This document shows, one piece after another, positions 1-11,659 of a stretch of 64,000 nucleotides of DNA. Position 1 is the first letter of the stretch. Each line of letters starts with the position of its first letter. The position numbers and the translations under genes are program-made. Origin of the DNA: Gnetum montanum (taxonomy: Eukaryota > Streptophyta > Gnetopsida > Gnetales > Gnetaceae); NCBI GenBank assembly GCA_015680685.1, contig MNCI01013583.1, positions 377,889 to 441,888 on the forward strand, given 5' to 3'. The notes beneath the pieces were generated by a model. It was given only the letters and a program-made list of their open reading frames with translations. It was not told the origin of the DNA and did no database searches.

Positions 1-171
1 AAAAGTAAAAACCATCAAGCATGCTTTCTCAAAATTAACTTGATAACAACAATTTATCAAATTGCATGACATAATTTCCACAAAATATTCTTTGATGCCA
101 AAAAATAAGAATTTAGCTAGAATGCCATACGAATATTAAAAATTGTACACCAATGTTAACCAGTGTGATAC

Positions 172-409
172 CTTAGCTGCACGCTTGTGAATATCCTTCA
201 CAAAATAATGTGATATGCTCAACAAAGTTACATGAGTCAAAATAACAATAGCTCTGTAGAATGCCAGAAAAGGACCAAAGCGATGATAAGCTGACAGTGC
301 ACTTGAACCATGACTCCCGATGGCATGTCCAAATTCATTCTCAAGAGACGCCCTTCTAGACTTTGCATACTCAGCCGATGCTTCATCTCCATGGACATTG
401 GTAGAGAAA
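172..409 (-). CDS. Internal coding exon of a host gene, membrane-anchored protein, possibly ABC1-like
   Basis: Read on the minus strand this exon is open for 79 codons plus one base. It is bounded by an acceptor (TGCTGTAG just above 409) and a donor (AAG then GTATCA just below 172). The protein starts with a polar stretch (STNVHGDEASAEYAKSRRAS), then RFGPF, then about 22 hydrophobic residues that look like one transmembrane helix (FLAFYRAIVILTHVTLLSIS), and ends in a basic HYFVKDIHKRAAK. Codon use and the absence of stops set it apart from everything else in the window. The arrangement of an RA-containing hydrophobic helix followed by a basic tail loosely recalls the segment before the kinase core in plant ABC1/UbiB-like kinases. 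That is a weak guess; the rest of the protein lies beyond base 1. It is very likely a real exon of unsettled function. Confidence 0.75.
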
Positions 410-3400
410 CTACAGCAAATTAATGTGAAAAAACAGAAACAATTTCAAGTGTGTATTAATTGGTATGTTTAATCCATTTGCAAACGTGAAAATCAACTAT
501 AATGGACTGGAACCTTAAGTAAAATTTCCATATATGCTAGCTAATTAAGAAATTCAAACATGAAACAAACATACTTTTGTAGATTTGTCAGGCCCTTAAA
601 AATGCTATAATGTTCAACTGCTTTAATGAGTTTTGAAGTGGAACATTTTGTGAATGTGCTGCAACCTGCAATGTGTACTGTTAGTGTGATGCAAACATCT
701 TTCACTATATGAATCCTTTTGAAAATATTAGATAAGCATTAACTTTTTATTAAAACTAAAGAGAAATCCTAACCCTACTAGAGCAATGAACATGAAAAAA
801 TTAATGCCGAACACATCATAAGCATCTGTTTTATTGCATCTTTGTATCTTGTAATACTACAAAAGGACTTAAACCTGAGACCTCAACATGAGAAAATTGT
901 AAAAAGGAAAAAAGAAAACAAGAAGAAGCAGTTAACAGGAAGAATTTACTGGAAAAAAGAGAAGAGCTATTTGTACAAAGAGAGTAGAAAATGGGGAGAA
1001 AACGATGGGGAAAAATAGATAAACTGGATTAGGAGGGGGAAGGAGAAACAAAAAGAAGAATTCTCAGGAAACAAAGGAAAGAAAGAAGGAAAAAACAGAA
1101 GCAGGAATGATGAACTTTGGAGCAATGATAGACGAATCACTCCAAAAAGAAGCTTTAGGGCAAACAATTGCATTTCAAAACTCAAGGAATGATTTTGGAA
1201 ATGGAACAATTAAGCAGAGACTAGCACCTGATTGTTAGTATAAAGCCTAATTTGGAGCCCACAAGAACAAAACAAAATTGATGAATAATTCCTCCCTTGT
1301 TTGGCAGCCCTGGTCTTCAAAAAAAGTTTTCCCTTATCATGACTTGATCTAGGCTAGGATTATGATGATCATGATGATGACTTGTTCTGAATAAAAACCC
1401 TAATTCTTTATATGTGTACTTTGTAAGATTGTTGAATTCTTATTGTTGCTCCATGTTTATGCTTATTCTCACCCTCACAAGCCTAACTAACATGGATGAA
1501 AGTTGTTTTTCCTATAAACAACCATAAATATTTAGGGCTTTTTCACATAAACATTTGCCACCAGGACCAACGATGTAGAGAGCATGCCTTGTTGGTGGTC
1601 CAAAGGCTGCTCCCATTTTGGAATGGGGCCAAACAAAGTGTGAAGATCCTTAGAAGTTCCATGCCATCTTAACCGTCAATAACAACCCTACAGAACTACA
1701 TCACCCTAATTCCTTGTGAACAGCATCACACAGATATGTAGGCTTGTTGGGAGTCTTTGGCAACTAGCTCTGGCACCACCCATTCTTTACAAAGCGAGGG
1801 TATAGAGCTAGATGCACATAGTAGAGAGAAGCATCTTAAGTCTCTTAAGGAACAATATCACTTATGTAAATGCTAGCACTCTCTATGGTTGTGCATGTGT
1901 GCGTGTCTTGTTGGTCTTGTTGCTTATATGATTATCTAAGGCATACATGCTACACTCCTAACCTTCGAACTAACGTGTGTGGTGAACTTATGTTGTGCTT
2001 GCAAGTGTTGTGATCATTGAGGTATAGCCCATCTTGAGTCTGCTCTAGAACACTTGGCTACTTTGAAACTCAAGGGTGGTGTCGAGTGACACTTCTCCAA
2101 AGCAATGTCATTACAAAGGACCTTTGTTTGATGGTACCACCAATAAATAGGAAGAGTAACTTGACCTAATCATGGTTGCTGCAACCATTGAACTGATTTT
2201 CTAATGTTCCACATCATTGATAATACATCCTTTTTTAACCTTCCTTATTGAAATCCCTAAAATCTTTGATATTCTTAAATCTGATTTTTTCTTTACTATG
2301 CTCTATTAAAGGTGAATGATAAACAAATTTCTAGTTTCTCTTTAAATGTCTTAATCTGATTTTGGATCTGGACATTTAAATAGTTTGTCAATGGGGCATA
2401 GCTCACTTTGTTACAGCAGGTGGCCTCCAATTGTGCAACTTCAGTTCAACACAATGAATTATGCTAAGACATGTGCTACTTGGGGGCATGGTAAAAATAT
2501 ACATTCAGGAACTATGGTGCCCTGCCTTACCACTTACTAAATGCATACAGTTATTTAAAAGGTCTTATATTTCAAATATGGTCAATGTATGAAACTTTAT
2601 TTTCAAAACCTATAAAAATTCAAACTTGTGAAGTCCTTTTTCAGTAGCAGAAAGTCATTTGTGTTATCTTCAATGTTAATTTTCTTGTAAATTGTATCTA
2701 ATTTGGTCGTAATCTTGCATATCTAGCCTATCATGAAATATCAATTTGAAATATAGTGTTTGTCTTCATCAATTCCTCCCAAATTGATTTCTTTGAGAAG
2801 TCTTTTTTTCCAAAATGCAAGATAAAATTGGCAGTTCACATGCATGATTACTTGTCTTCAATTCATTTTATGAATATTCAAACAAATCACAAAGCACTTT
2901 TGGACAATAAATGTAATTTGTATGCCTTCTTTGGCCGTCTGTGTTTGTCTGCTTTAACAGAATGCACCTATGTCGCTAATAGAATGCACTTCTGTTTTTT
3001 TATAAAATGCATATATGCTTTTTTCAGTTTTTGGATGGTATTTGTTTTATGCAAAATATCTTCGTTTTTCCATTCATAAAATGAAATGTGTCCGCTAGCT
3101 AGATTGACATATTCCGTAGGTTTTGGTTTCGAAAGGCAGACCATGGGACACAACAGGAAAATTTTTATCTGGTAGTTTGGCTAGTCGGTTCTTTTGATTT
3201 TGTTGTACCAGACACCAGCACACAATCCCGTGTTATTAAATCATCCCTACAATTTTAATCACAGCATCCATTGTCATAAGTTCAAAGAAATGAAATTCAC
3301 TGTATCACCCGAGACTGCACTCTTTCATGTTGTAGAACAAGAAAATTATTAAAACTCCTCAGGCAGTTCGGTTTCGTTGCCTCAAAATGTTAAAGAAACT

Positions 3401-3620
3401 TGTAAAGAGTTCTACTATTACTACAAAAGACCTAGAAAATCAACATACATTAAATTGAAAGCTTGTGCTGATTCGAGCCAAATCGCATTTGCGTCTTCAC
3501 CATCACGATAGAAGCAGAGCAACAAGTAATGTTATTCGGTCGCTATTCCTGTGAGACATCGTAGGATACGGCAAAATATACCGTAAAAGATGAAATACTA
3601 AAGATACATTAGTTGCTTAC
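410..3620 (-). other. Long intron(s) of the host gene
   Basis: This is the stretch between the two supported exons. Exon 1 ends after one base of a codon, whereas the exon at 172-409 begins with the last base of a codon. The two therefore cannot be joined directly in frame, and at least one more exon should lie here that I could not find. The sequence is AT-rich and contains purine-rich low complexity (about 900-1200), whose reverse reading gives only a Phe/Ser/Leu-rich translation. I see no transposon coding in it. An intron of this size fits gymnosperm genes. Confidence 0.5.
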
Positions 3621-3693
3621 CTGGAGCCTGTGCAATCCGACGATGCCTCGATGTCCTAAAATATCGTTTGATATGTAAAGCAGCATTCCTCAT
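3621..3693 (-). CDS. First coding exon of the host gene, likely mitochondrial targeting peptide
   Basis: The exon starts at the ATG at 3693-3691 and runs 24 codons plus one base to a consensus donor (CAG then GTAAGC). The peptide, beginning MRNAALHIKRYFRTSRHRR, is rich in Arg and has no acidic residues, which is typical of a cleavable mitochondrial or dual targeting presequence. The upstream leader holds a short upstream ORF (its double ATG lies near 3782-3777) that ends before the main start, so translation could be tuned by it. I link it to the exon at 172-409 because both are on the minus strand, both have good splice sites, and nothing else gene-like lies between. The phases do not match directly, so a middle exon is missing from my reading. 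Confidence 0.5.
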
Positions 3694-4170
3694 GTCTTCT
3701 TGCAATAAAACGGAAACCAATCACCGAATGCGAATCTTAAAACCTGGTAATTTCCTATCAGACTTCTTTTGCTCCGGCATCATCAAAACCTTTTCTCTCT
3801 GTAAATCTGGAATTCGGAACTGGAAAAACGTTCCAAACTGAGTTTCCAGACCTCTGCTTGCTCCGGTGCTTCAAATAAACAGCAACAAAGCAATAGAAAT
3901 TGAACTCTAATTCCAACTTCGTATCAAAACTCGAAAGCAATATTTTAATCAACGTTAAATTTTTTTAACTCGAAACTTTTATTTTAATCTGCCGGTGCCT
4001 TACGCATAACGAGAACTAGTCTTGAGCGATCAAATATACAAAATCGCTAATGTGTGATTTATTACTGCTACCTTCTTCCCATGTCCCCTATATTTTTAAC
4101 CAACACGTTTGCGGAACATCGATAAATTAAAAACAGATTAGCGGATCTTCTTTCACCGCTGCCTGCGCAG
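3694..4170 (-). promoter_or_regulatory. CpG-bearing leader and promoter region of the host gene
   Basis: CpG dinucleotides are frequent from about 3470 to 4170 and nearly absent across the rest of the window. In methylated plant genomes this is the usual mark of an unmethylated active gene start. The region covers the likely 5' leader (to about 3960) and upstream DNA. A GC-rich patch around 4155-4175 (CGCTGCCTGCGCAGCAG) contains a short palindrome. No unambiguous TATA box could be assigned. Confidence 0.4.
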
Positions 4171-6329
4171 CAGTGAGATCCTGTAACTGTGTAAATTAAT
4201 TTTCAAAAAGTACCATATAAACAATATGTCCCATTAGTATTTAAAGTCATTGATTCAGTTCTCTTATAATAATGAGTTATTAATTTGGTGGTAAAACAAT
4301 TTGGAAGCTTCAAGTCAGGATTCAATTCTGATGGACAACGCTTAGTTATATAAAATTCTGATTAGACTATATAACTTAGGTTGTAAAGGTGCACACGTAA
4401 CAAGCAACAATAATGGAAAATAGACTACTTTTGCTATATATATATCTATTATTTGGCAGAGAGAATATTTTATCCTTTTTAAATTAAAAAATCTCAAATT
4501 GATTTAATAAGAATTGATTTTCCAATGACAAAGTTCAAGTTACAAAGTAGTTAGACTCTCACAAATAATAATTCCTGTGAAAAAATTTCTCTTATCCCAG
4601 TGTTATGACAATAATTATTTATCTAGTATGGTAAAGTAAAAAAAAAAAAAAAAAAGAAACCATGACTAAGAGAACTTCTCTTCACTATTACAATGATAAA
4701 CTTATTTTACCATGACAAAGATGGACTCTTTTGGATGGGGTTGGTAATTGGCCTCTTAGCCAAAAAGATGGATTTACAACAAAACGGTAGCAATAATGGA
4801 AGACAAATCTGCTACAAAGCTACTAGGAGCTATGGAGCAACAAAGCAATAGCTAAATGGTATAATAACAATGACAACAACAAGGCAGTAGAAACTATGGA
4901 ACAATAGGATGATAAAAGTTGTGACAACAAGAAGGTGGCAAAAGCAATAGTGCCATAGCAATGGGAATAGGTACTAACAAGGCTAATTTGCATAAAGGAG
5001 TTGCAAAGAGTATATCTACAAAAGAGACACTCAAGCATCCATCTACTATGAGCTAAGGTGCTATTTTCCTCCATGAAGATGCAGGATCAAGCCACCAACA
5101 ATAAAAGGCATAGACCGATGGCCTTATAGACTCTATGGAGTAACATGAGTGGCAAAGTAGCCATTATGGTCATTGTTAATGTAACAACAACCACTTTTGT
5201 CCATTATGGCATGCTCGATCATGGGTGCCAGATGTGCAGTAATGCACATGAAACCAAGATTCTCTTACTTGCTCATGATAGTGTATGCCATAAAGACCTA
5301 ACTACACTCATTAGCTTACTAATTCCTTTTGCATAGACAAATCCACACTATGACCCATCAAGTTCCTTCTTATGTTCAAGAGCTCTATATTAGTAATCAA
5401 TTAAGGCCAATGTAGAAACATTAATCCTAGAGTAGCTCAAAGATGTCCTAGACATATCAAAAACACATTGATCTAGATATCTTTAATCCCTCTAAAAACC
5501 ATACTTAAGCTTTCATTTATTACACATGATGCAAGAACTTCATGATCATATCACCACTCAAAAATAATATAATTTGGTGACTATGAATAAAATAAATGGG
5601 TGTGATGCATAATGTCAACTACCCCTTGCCCCCACACTAAGTTACTAGCCTCTAGGTTGACTTTTTTTTCCTGATGTCCTAAGAGGTTACATCATTCATG
5701 GTTGTAAGTAATATTCTAATTAACAATCATCAACCTTCTACTTTATGACATTATTAAATATCAAAAAGGATATTTATGTAAAATAACTATGTTGTATCCA
5801 TAAGTACTCACATGGCAAGGAAGTAGGAATTCATTCACTCACCTTTTTATGCTTGATCGATTAGCACATGTACTTTGAAATACATGCTATAGTAAGGAGT
5901 CTCAACAATAAGCAAGCATATATATATCCCTTTAATACCATATGGAGCTTGGTTCAAATACTTCTTAAGTAAATAACCCAAGTTCTTTACAGCACTATCA
6001 AAAAACAAATCTCATATCCAGCTTTAACATTCAGGCTAATATGAATCATGGGATCATTCAGATTCAATCTCCTTATGGAAACTTCATCTTGGCCTCTATA
6101 GCAAAGAGATACATTAAATGTATCATCCTTTACTCATTATTCCACAAGTACCAAAGAATGATTATCCATATGAGTGAATCAATTAAGCTTGATGACATAC
6201 TCATAAGATTTATATACATGCAAAAGGAAACACTTACACCACATATGAAAGAGAAAGCATATGCTTAAATGAAAAGTATCTTCAATACACAATATAAGAA
6301 GTGATCAGTTGTATATCCAATCATTTCTA
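4171..6329. other. Unassigned AT-rich intergenic DNA
   Basis: No coding sequence could be supported. There is an AT dinucleotide run near 4433-4447, an 18-base A run near 4639-4656, and a CAA/GCAATA-rich segment at 4770-5000. The lower-coordinate part may include the 3' untranslated region and LTR of the copia relic that follows, but I found no LTR borders. Confidence 0.4.
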
Positions 6330-7660
6330 CATGGTACCAAGACCATGAGTTATACATACATATCTAGTAATATGCTTAGTTAGAGGATCTACTACCATTT
6401 GACTTGTAGAAATATGTTGCAGGGTCATTTCCTTTATCACTACTACTTCTCAAACAAAATTATATTTTATATCAATGTGCTTTGTTTTGTCATGGTGTGT
6501 ATGGCCCTTTGAATATGCAAGTGTTCCCATGCCATCATAATGGATTGTCATTGATTCTGATGCATCTACAATAATTCCAAGTGCTTGAAGGAAGCTCCTT
6601 AACTAAATGGCTTCTTATGTTATCATTGAACATTGAACGATCTTTGCCTTCATAGTGGATAGGGTTGCACAAGTTTGCTTCTTACTACTACAAGATATGG
6701 CCCCATGATTTAGAAGAAAGCATACCCTAATGTCGATTCATGTTCATCCAGATCATCATCCTAACCAACATCGCTTTAACTCATAAGCATGTAAGTCATA
6801 ATCTTGCTCAAATAGGAAAAAATCTTCTTTACTATTTTCCAATGTGTTGTTCTAGGATTTGACTAGTAACGACTACCTAGCCCCACTACAAAGCATATGT
6901 CAAGTCAAGTACGCATAATCACATACATTGATCTTCCACCTACATTAGCATATAATACATGACTCATTTTCTCTTTGTATTTAAGAATTTTTAGGCATTG
7001 ATTAAGGCTTAAATTTTTACCTTTAGTAATAGGTATATCAATAGATTTGCAGTTATGTATTTTAAATTGCTAGAGAAGTTTCTTCAAGTAAGTTTTTTAT
7101 GACAAACCAAGAAGTCTTCTTGAACACCCTTAGGATCTTTACATGCATGAAATGCAAAATTTGCTTCACCATCTTCCTTCATCTCAAAGTTTGAGAACAA
7201 CCATCTTCCTATGATGATAACCATCTCTTTATTATTACTGGCAATCAAAATATCATTTACATATAAAAAAAGGATAATGAAACTTTTATTGGATTTCTTG
7301 AAATACACATAGCTATCTTCTTCGATCATTATAAACCCATCAGTAATGATGGTTTGATGGAATCTAAAGTACCACTATTTGGATGATTTTTTTAATTCAT
7401 AAATAAATCATCAGAGTCTATAAACCTTGCACTCCTAACCTTTCACTATGAACCCAAAGATTGCATCATAAAAATTTTCTCAACCAATTCTTCATAAAAA
7501 ATGCAATCATAATATCCATTTGGTAAAGTTCTAAGTTTAGATATGCAACAATGGTTAGAATGAGATGAATGGAAGCAAATCTTATTATTGGTGGAAAGGT
7601 TTCTTCATAGTCTATACCCTCTTATTGTTAGAAATTAAGGTCCTCAAGATACAAGTAATC
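6330..7660 (-). pseudogene. Ty1/copia retrotransposon pol relic (RT and RNase H)
   Basis: Read on the minus strand from 7660 downward, the sequence gives a YEETF-like motif and QMDI, where copia RT starts. It then gives LYVNDILIASNN and NFEMKEDGEANF (7084-7329), which match the copia RT active site with YVND in place of YVDD. A short SCVVYANVGGRSMY relic follows, and at 6340-6500 KTKHIDIKYNFV and VVDPLTKHITRYV, which correspond to the end of copia RNase H. Domain order is correct for one element but stops and frameshifts are frequent, so it is dead. Gag, integrase and LTRs were not recognised. A TGTTAGAAAT at 7625 on the plus strand could be the border of something inserted here, but this is only a suspicion. 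Confidence 0.8.
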
Positions 7661-9047
7661 AAGTCTATCAAATAGAAACCCAATATGCTTAATAATTATG
7701 CAAATCGTGTACATGCATTGCTATAAGAGCCATAATTATGCATGTACAAAGTTAAAAACAGTACTAGATGGTATACAACACACACATTGTTTTGTAGAGA
7801 TTAACTTACAATGAAAGAAGATAAAATTAAAACTCAAGACTTGATAGTCAATATTTTTCCCAAAAAATTACATATTATAATTTACGATGATGTTGCGGCT
7901 CTTATCATCATGAAGGCCATGGTATTGAAATCTATCCTATTCTTAATAAAAAAGTTGTTCATGAGGCAAAGTTTTCACAATTTTAAAAATGCACCAAAAA
8001 AATAGAAATGATTTAGAAAAGATTAAAATACTAATTTTTCTATAAAAACAAGTCCAAACTAACAACACATTGCCAAAATCTTGGCATAATAATTAAAATT
8101 ATGCAAAAATAACAAAAAACCAAAATGCAAGAGTGACATGAAAAGGAAAGTAAAATACACTTTCTTACTTGTGTTGGCAAGGCTTTCAGAATCTTCTTAG
8201 TATCTTCTTTTTCCACCTAATGCTCAAAATTAGTTTTTGCTTCACTTAAATCTAACATGCTAGAAACCCCTTCACAACATAAAATGAGATGTACCGAAGG
8301 CCCCAATGTATTTATAATTGGAAGAATCATATGTAGTGTGACATGTGGGCTTGTTATGTGTTCAAAAAATAGAAAACCCTAGGTGGTAGCAAGGCAGCAA
8401 GAACAAACAAGGCAATGCATATACATATTTTATATGTATAACATATAAGTTATACTTTTGCATATAACTTTCCATGTTCATGTGGTTTCTTTTAACTATC
8501 TTTGCTTTTTTAAAAGAAAATTAATTTTTAATTTTATTATTATTTTTAAAACATTTTTATTTTTGTAAGTTTGTTTTCCATTTTTTTCTTCTTCCTAATC
8601 TCTCGATGCTCAAACACTCATAACAACCACATATGGACTCCAAATTAAATTTCATTTAAAGCTATGGAATTCTTATTAAGTTCTCTACCTAATTGTAGTT
8701 GAAACCATATATGAGTTTTACTTATCATAGTTGCCTTGTTCAAATGTTGAGACTTTACGATATTTTTAGTAAACTAGAAAATGTGATATTTTGAAAACTG
8801 TAACTCTGATTTAGTGAAATAAGAATTAAAAGTAATGTTTTTAAACATCCCAAACACATCGGTAAAGTTAGATTCTAGGTAGGACACCATCTTAAAGTAC
8901 TTCCTTAACAAAATTGATTTATGAAATATTTAATTATAATTACAAATGGACTTCAAATTTTAGTTTAATGATAAAAAGTAATAAGAGATATGGTTTGGAT
9001 AGGGTTAGGGTCAAAAATTTCTCCATGAACAAAGTATTATATAATCA
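7661..9047. other. Unassigned AT-rich DNA
   Basis: No convincing coding region was found. The region holds AT-rich self-complementary stretches (for example around 8420-8460) and T-rich runs near 8520-8600. The one open frame at 7811-8005 is 64 codons of Lys/Ile-rich translation, typical of chance in AT-rich DNA. Confidence 0.35.
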
Positions 9048-9183
9048 TGTGCATAATAAAAATAACATATGCATAACTAGATGTGCATAATAAAGCATAA
9101 ATATGCATAACTAAATCTACAAACTAAAGATTGAAAATACATAACTAAATGTACATAAAGAATAAAATATGCATAGCTAAATA
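9048..9183. repeat. Short AT-rich minisatellite (GCATAACTAAAT-like units)
   Basis: About five imperfect units of the form TRCATAACTAAAT followed by GTRCATAA are repeated over 136 bases. Units are 20 to 35 bases apart and differ by small substitutions. No coding content. Confidence 0.5.
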
Positions 9184-9391
9184 CTTGTAAATGAATAATA
9201 ATTGACAAAAAGAAAAATCTTCAAGGGTAATTAGATTTCAACATTTAATCATAAAATATATAGTAGATCTGAGCATCAATAGTAGTAAAATAAGGATACA
9301 AAACCTTAATAAAATATCCTAGCAAGTATATTGTATTCACTTATGTAAGAAACTATTTTCAAAATGTATGCTTAAGCAACTTAGCCCATAG

Positions 9392-9784
9392 TGGCTTCCT
9401 TTCAATGAAAGAACTTGGACTACTAATGCATTTAGATTATGTATTAGTTGGAGCAGATTTGATATCTTTGCAGTTTCTTATCTACATATGCATGATAGAT
9501 GGATTACTTGGAATGAAGCTTCTAATCTCTATGGTTTGAATAGAAAAAGGAAAAAGAATTTTGAAAAATTAATTTTTAATCTTGAGAATTTATTTAAAGT
9601 TTATAACAATTTGAATTAGGATTTTCTAGATATTTTTTGGAAGGCTCACAAATATATTTTTCCTTTTAATTCAAAAGTTGCTTATGAGATTATTACAAAG
9701 AATGATTTTATTTACAAAAAACTTAATAGGCCTAAAAAANTCTCTTTAGGTATAAAAAATAAGCATCACCATAATGCTTATCTT
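9392..9784 (+). pseudogene. Unrecognised ORF relic, possibly LINE-derived
   Basis: One frame stays open from after the TAG at 9389 to the TAG at 9782 except for a single TAG about 70 codons in. The translation looks protein-like: WTTNAFRLCISWSRF, then WITWNEASNLYGLNRKRKK, and after the stop DFLDIFWKAHKYIFPFNSK and VAYEIITKNDF. Regularly spaced Trp and aromatic residues suggest a genuine old coding sequence. The layout recalls the far C-terminal part of LINE ORF2 proteins, but I cannot match a defined motif. An ambiguous base lies inside it. Confidence 0.3.
9740..9740. other. Ambiguous base (N)
   Basis: The only N in the window. It follows a run of A and marks a base-call or assembly uncertainty. 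Confidence 0.95.
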
Positions 9785-10691
9785 ACAAAGTAGGGTCCTA
9801 GGAGGGTTGAAGATGAGTGAAAGCCTAACCTCTTCGACTTGACCTCTTTTTAGGTATCAAATACCAAACTCTCAAAGATGCCAATTTTTAGCTACAAATT
9901 TAAGCAAAAAACTTTTATTGAAATATGAACAATTAATTTATTTTCTATAGTATTAATTCCCTTTTATTTTAGAGGCTTAAGGATGAAAAGATTTTAGCTT
10001 CTATTGCTATTTATTCTTTATTATTAATTGATGTATTCTTTTTTCTTTAGAGAGAGTTTTCTCCTTCTCTTTACAAAAAAACCCTTTAGTAAAAAGTGAA
10101 AACCTATGAAGGTACTTTTAAACAAGGGCAAGACTTTATTCTTTTCCTACTATAAAGGGAACGTTTTTCAGGATTGGTTGTAAAGATGAAAACCTGAAAA
10201 GGGATCCTCAAAACTATTAGTCTTTTTCTCTAGATCTTTCATTGATGATTTTTTGTACTCTAAATTATTTTTAATATTATTATTTATTGTTTTGGGGTCT
10301 AATGCCTCTCCATTTTTACCAAGTAGGCCATATTTTTGGTGATGTGATAAAAATTTTATTTTGCAACATCTTGCTATGCTTTTCCACTATCTCATACCAC
10401 ACCATAAAAAAATTAGCAATAGGTCATGTGAATTTTTGTCACATTACAATGAATGTGACAATAATTGTCTTTTATGCCACTATATTGAGGGAAGGTGTTA
10501 GATCTAAAAAGGTGAATAATCATATTAAAAAATCTAGAGTATATCATTGAAGTTTATGCCACTGTATTATAAGTGTAATAGTATATTAAATAACCTTACA
10601 ATTAATTAAGAATAATAAATTTATGTTATATTAATAAAATTTTCCATCTAGTTCTCTTGGTCATGAACTAGGATATAATTATGTGGATGTA
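9785..10691. other. Unassigned AT-rich DNA before the LTR of element A
   Basis: No coding region could be supported. The open frames seen are short and have no recognisable composition or motif. Confidence 0.35.
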
Positions 10692-11534
10692 TGATAAAAA
10701 CCATTAAGCCGAATGATGCGATATCGTAGCTCTTCTTATGTCATTGTAGATATGATGCAGTGGGCCCTAATCATAACTATAAACACCAATCCATCGTCAC
10801 ATCATTGGAACAACTTTCATCCAACCCTTAGCAAAATTCTTGTAGTTTTTTTTCATGAGTTACAGTTAGAAGTGAATGCCCGTAGTGTGATGTTGAAGAG
10901 TTGTACAGAATCTTTGTTCGAGTGGATTTTACTTAGGCACAATTCATGGCTAGAAATAAAGATCGAGATCATTTCTTACCATTGCAGAATTACACTTAAT
11001 TTCTTTATTTTTAGTTAGTCATTTTCTTACTTAGTTTAATTTTCATTTCTTTAATAATATGTTTACTTTAGTTTAGTTCTTTACATTTTCAAGTACTTTA
11101 CTTTTCCCATGTTCATTAGTAAGGCATAATAAGTATGACTGGTTTCGAGCATTAAGTGTAATTGTTTGGTAACCTAGTAGTGACTTCACTTAATTCACTT
11201 AGTAGCGAATTCACTTGGTAATCCTAGTAACGATTACATGAGCCCAGGGTATATATGGCAAGTGAGGAATAGATGCTTATTACCATAGGCTAGGATAGAT
11301 TTACATTTCTATTATCACACAAACATAGATTTTATTTTCATTTTCGTTATGGAAACACTTAGGATTAATTTGAGCCCAAAACATCATAATATCATATGCC
11401 TCACTAAGAGTTAAATAATACAACTTGTACTTCACTAACTCAAAGTACATTATCCATCCACAAATTACAATTTGGTCGTGTGTGTGCACTTGTAACTTGT
11501 ATGGTGGAGTGTTGGAATACCTAATTGCTCATCA
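10692..11534 (+). mobile_element. 5' LTR of Athila-like element A (L1)
   Basis: The LTR starts TGATAA and ends CTCATCA, giving TGAT...ATCA inverted ends and a length of 843 bases. It aligns along its length with the LTRs at 54713-55557 and, reversed, at 18343-19198. Shared landmarks include a GATATC at 10720-10725, a TATAAAC at 10778-10784, and the paired GGTAACCTAGTAG / GGTAATCCTAGTA motifs near 11170 and 11218. It is followed after one T by a primer-binding site, which fixes it as the 5' LTR. LTR transcription would start downstream of the TATA-like box. Confidence 0.8.
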
Positions 11535-11535
11535 T

Positions 11536-11553
11536 TGGCGTTGTTGCCAGGGA
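11536..11553 (+). other. Primer-binding site of element A (tRNA-Asp type)
   Basis: TGGCGTTGTTGCCAGGGA lies one base after the LTR end. It differs in two positions from TGGCGCCGTTGCCGGGGA, the known Athila-type site complementary to the 3' end of plant tRNA-Asp. Both changes (C to T, G to A) are what CpG or CHG methylation decay gives. Confidence 0.75.
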
Positions 11554-11659
11554 TGTGTCAATGTTGACTAAGTAGTTGGTTTTACAAAGTTCATTGTGTT
11601 AAGAATCATCAAGCAAATCTTTCACAGTTAAACAATTTTTTCTAAGTACACATTAAAGG

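Noticed and set aside
967-1209. 80-codon Phe/Ser/Leu-rich open frame on the minus strand
   Set aside because: It is the reverse reading of a purine-rich low-complexity tract inside an intron and has no motif.
2756-3079. 107-codon open frame on the plus strand
   Set aside because: Cys/Phe-rich composition, overlaps another frame on the opposite strand, and lies in the host-gene intron without splice or motif support.
7620-7800. Start of a copia LTR at TGTTAGAAAT
   Set aside because: The word is suggestive, but no matching end, second copy or target duplication was found.
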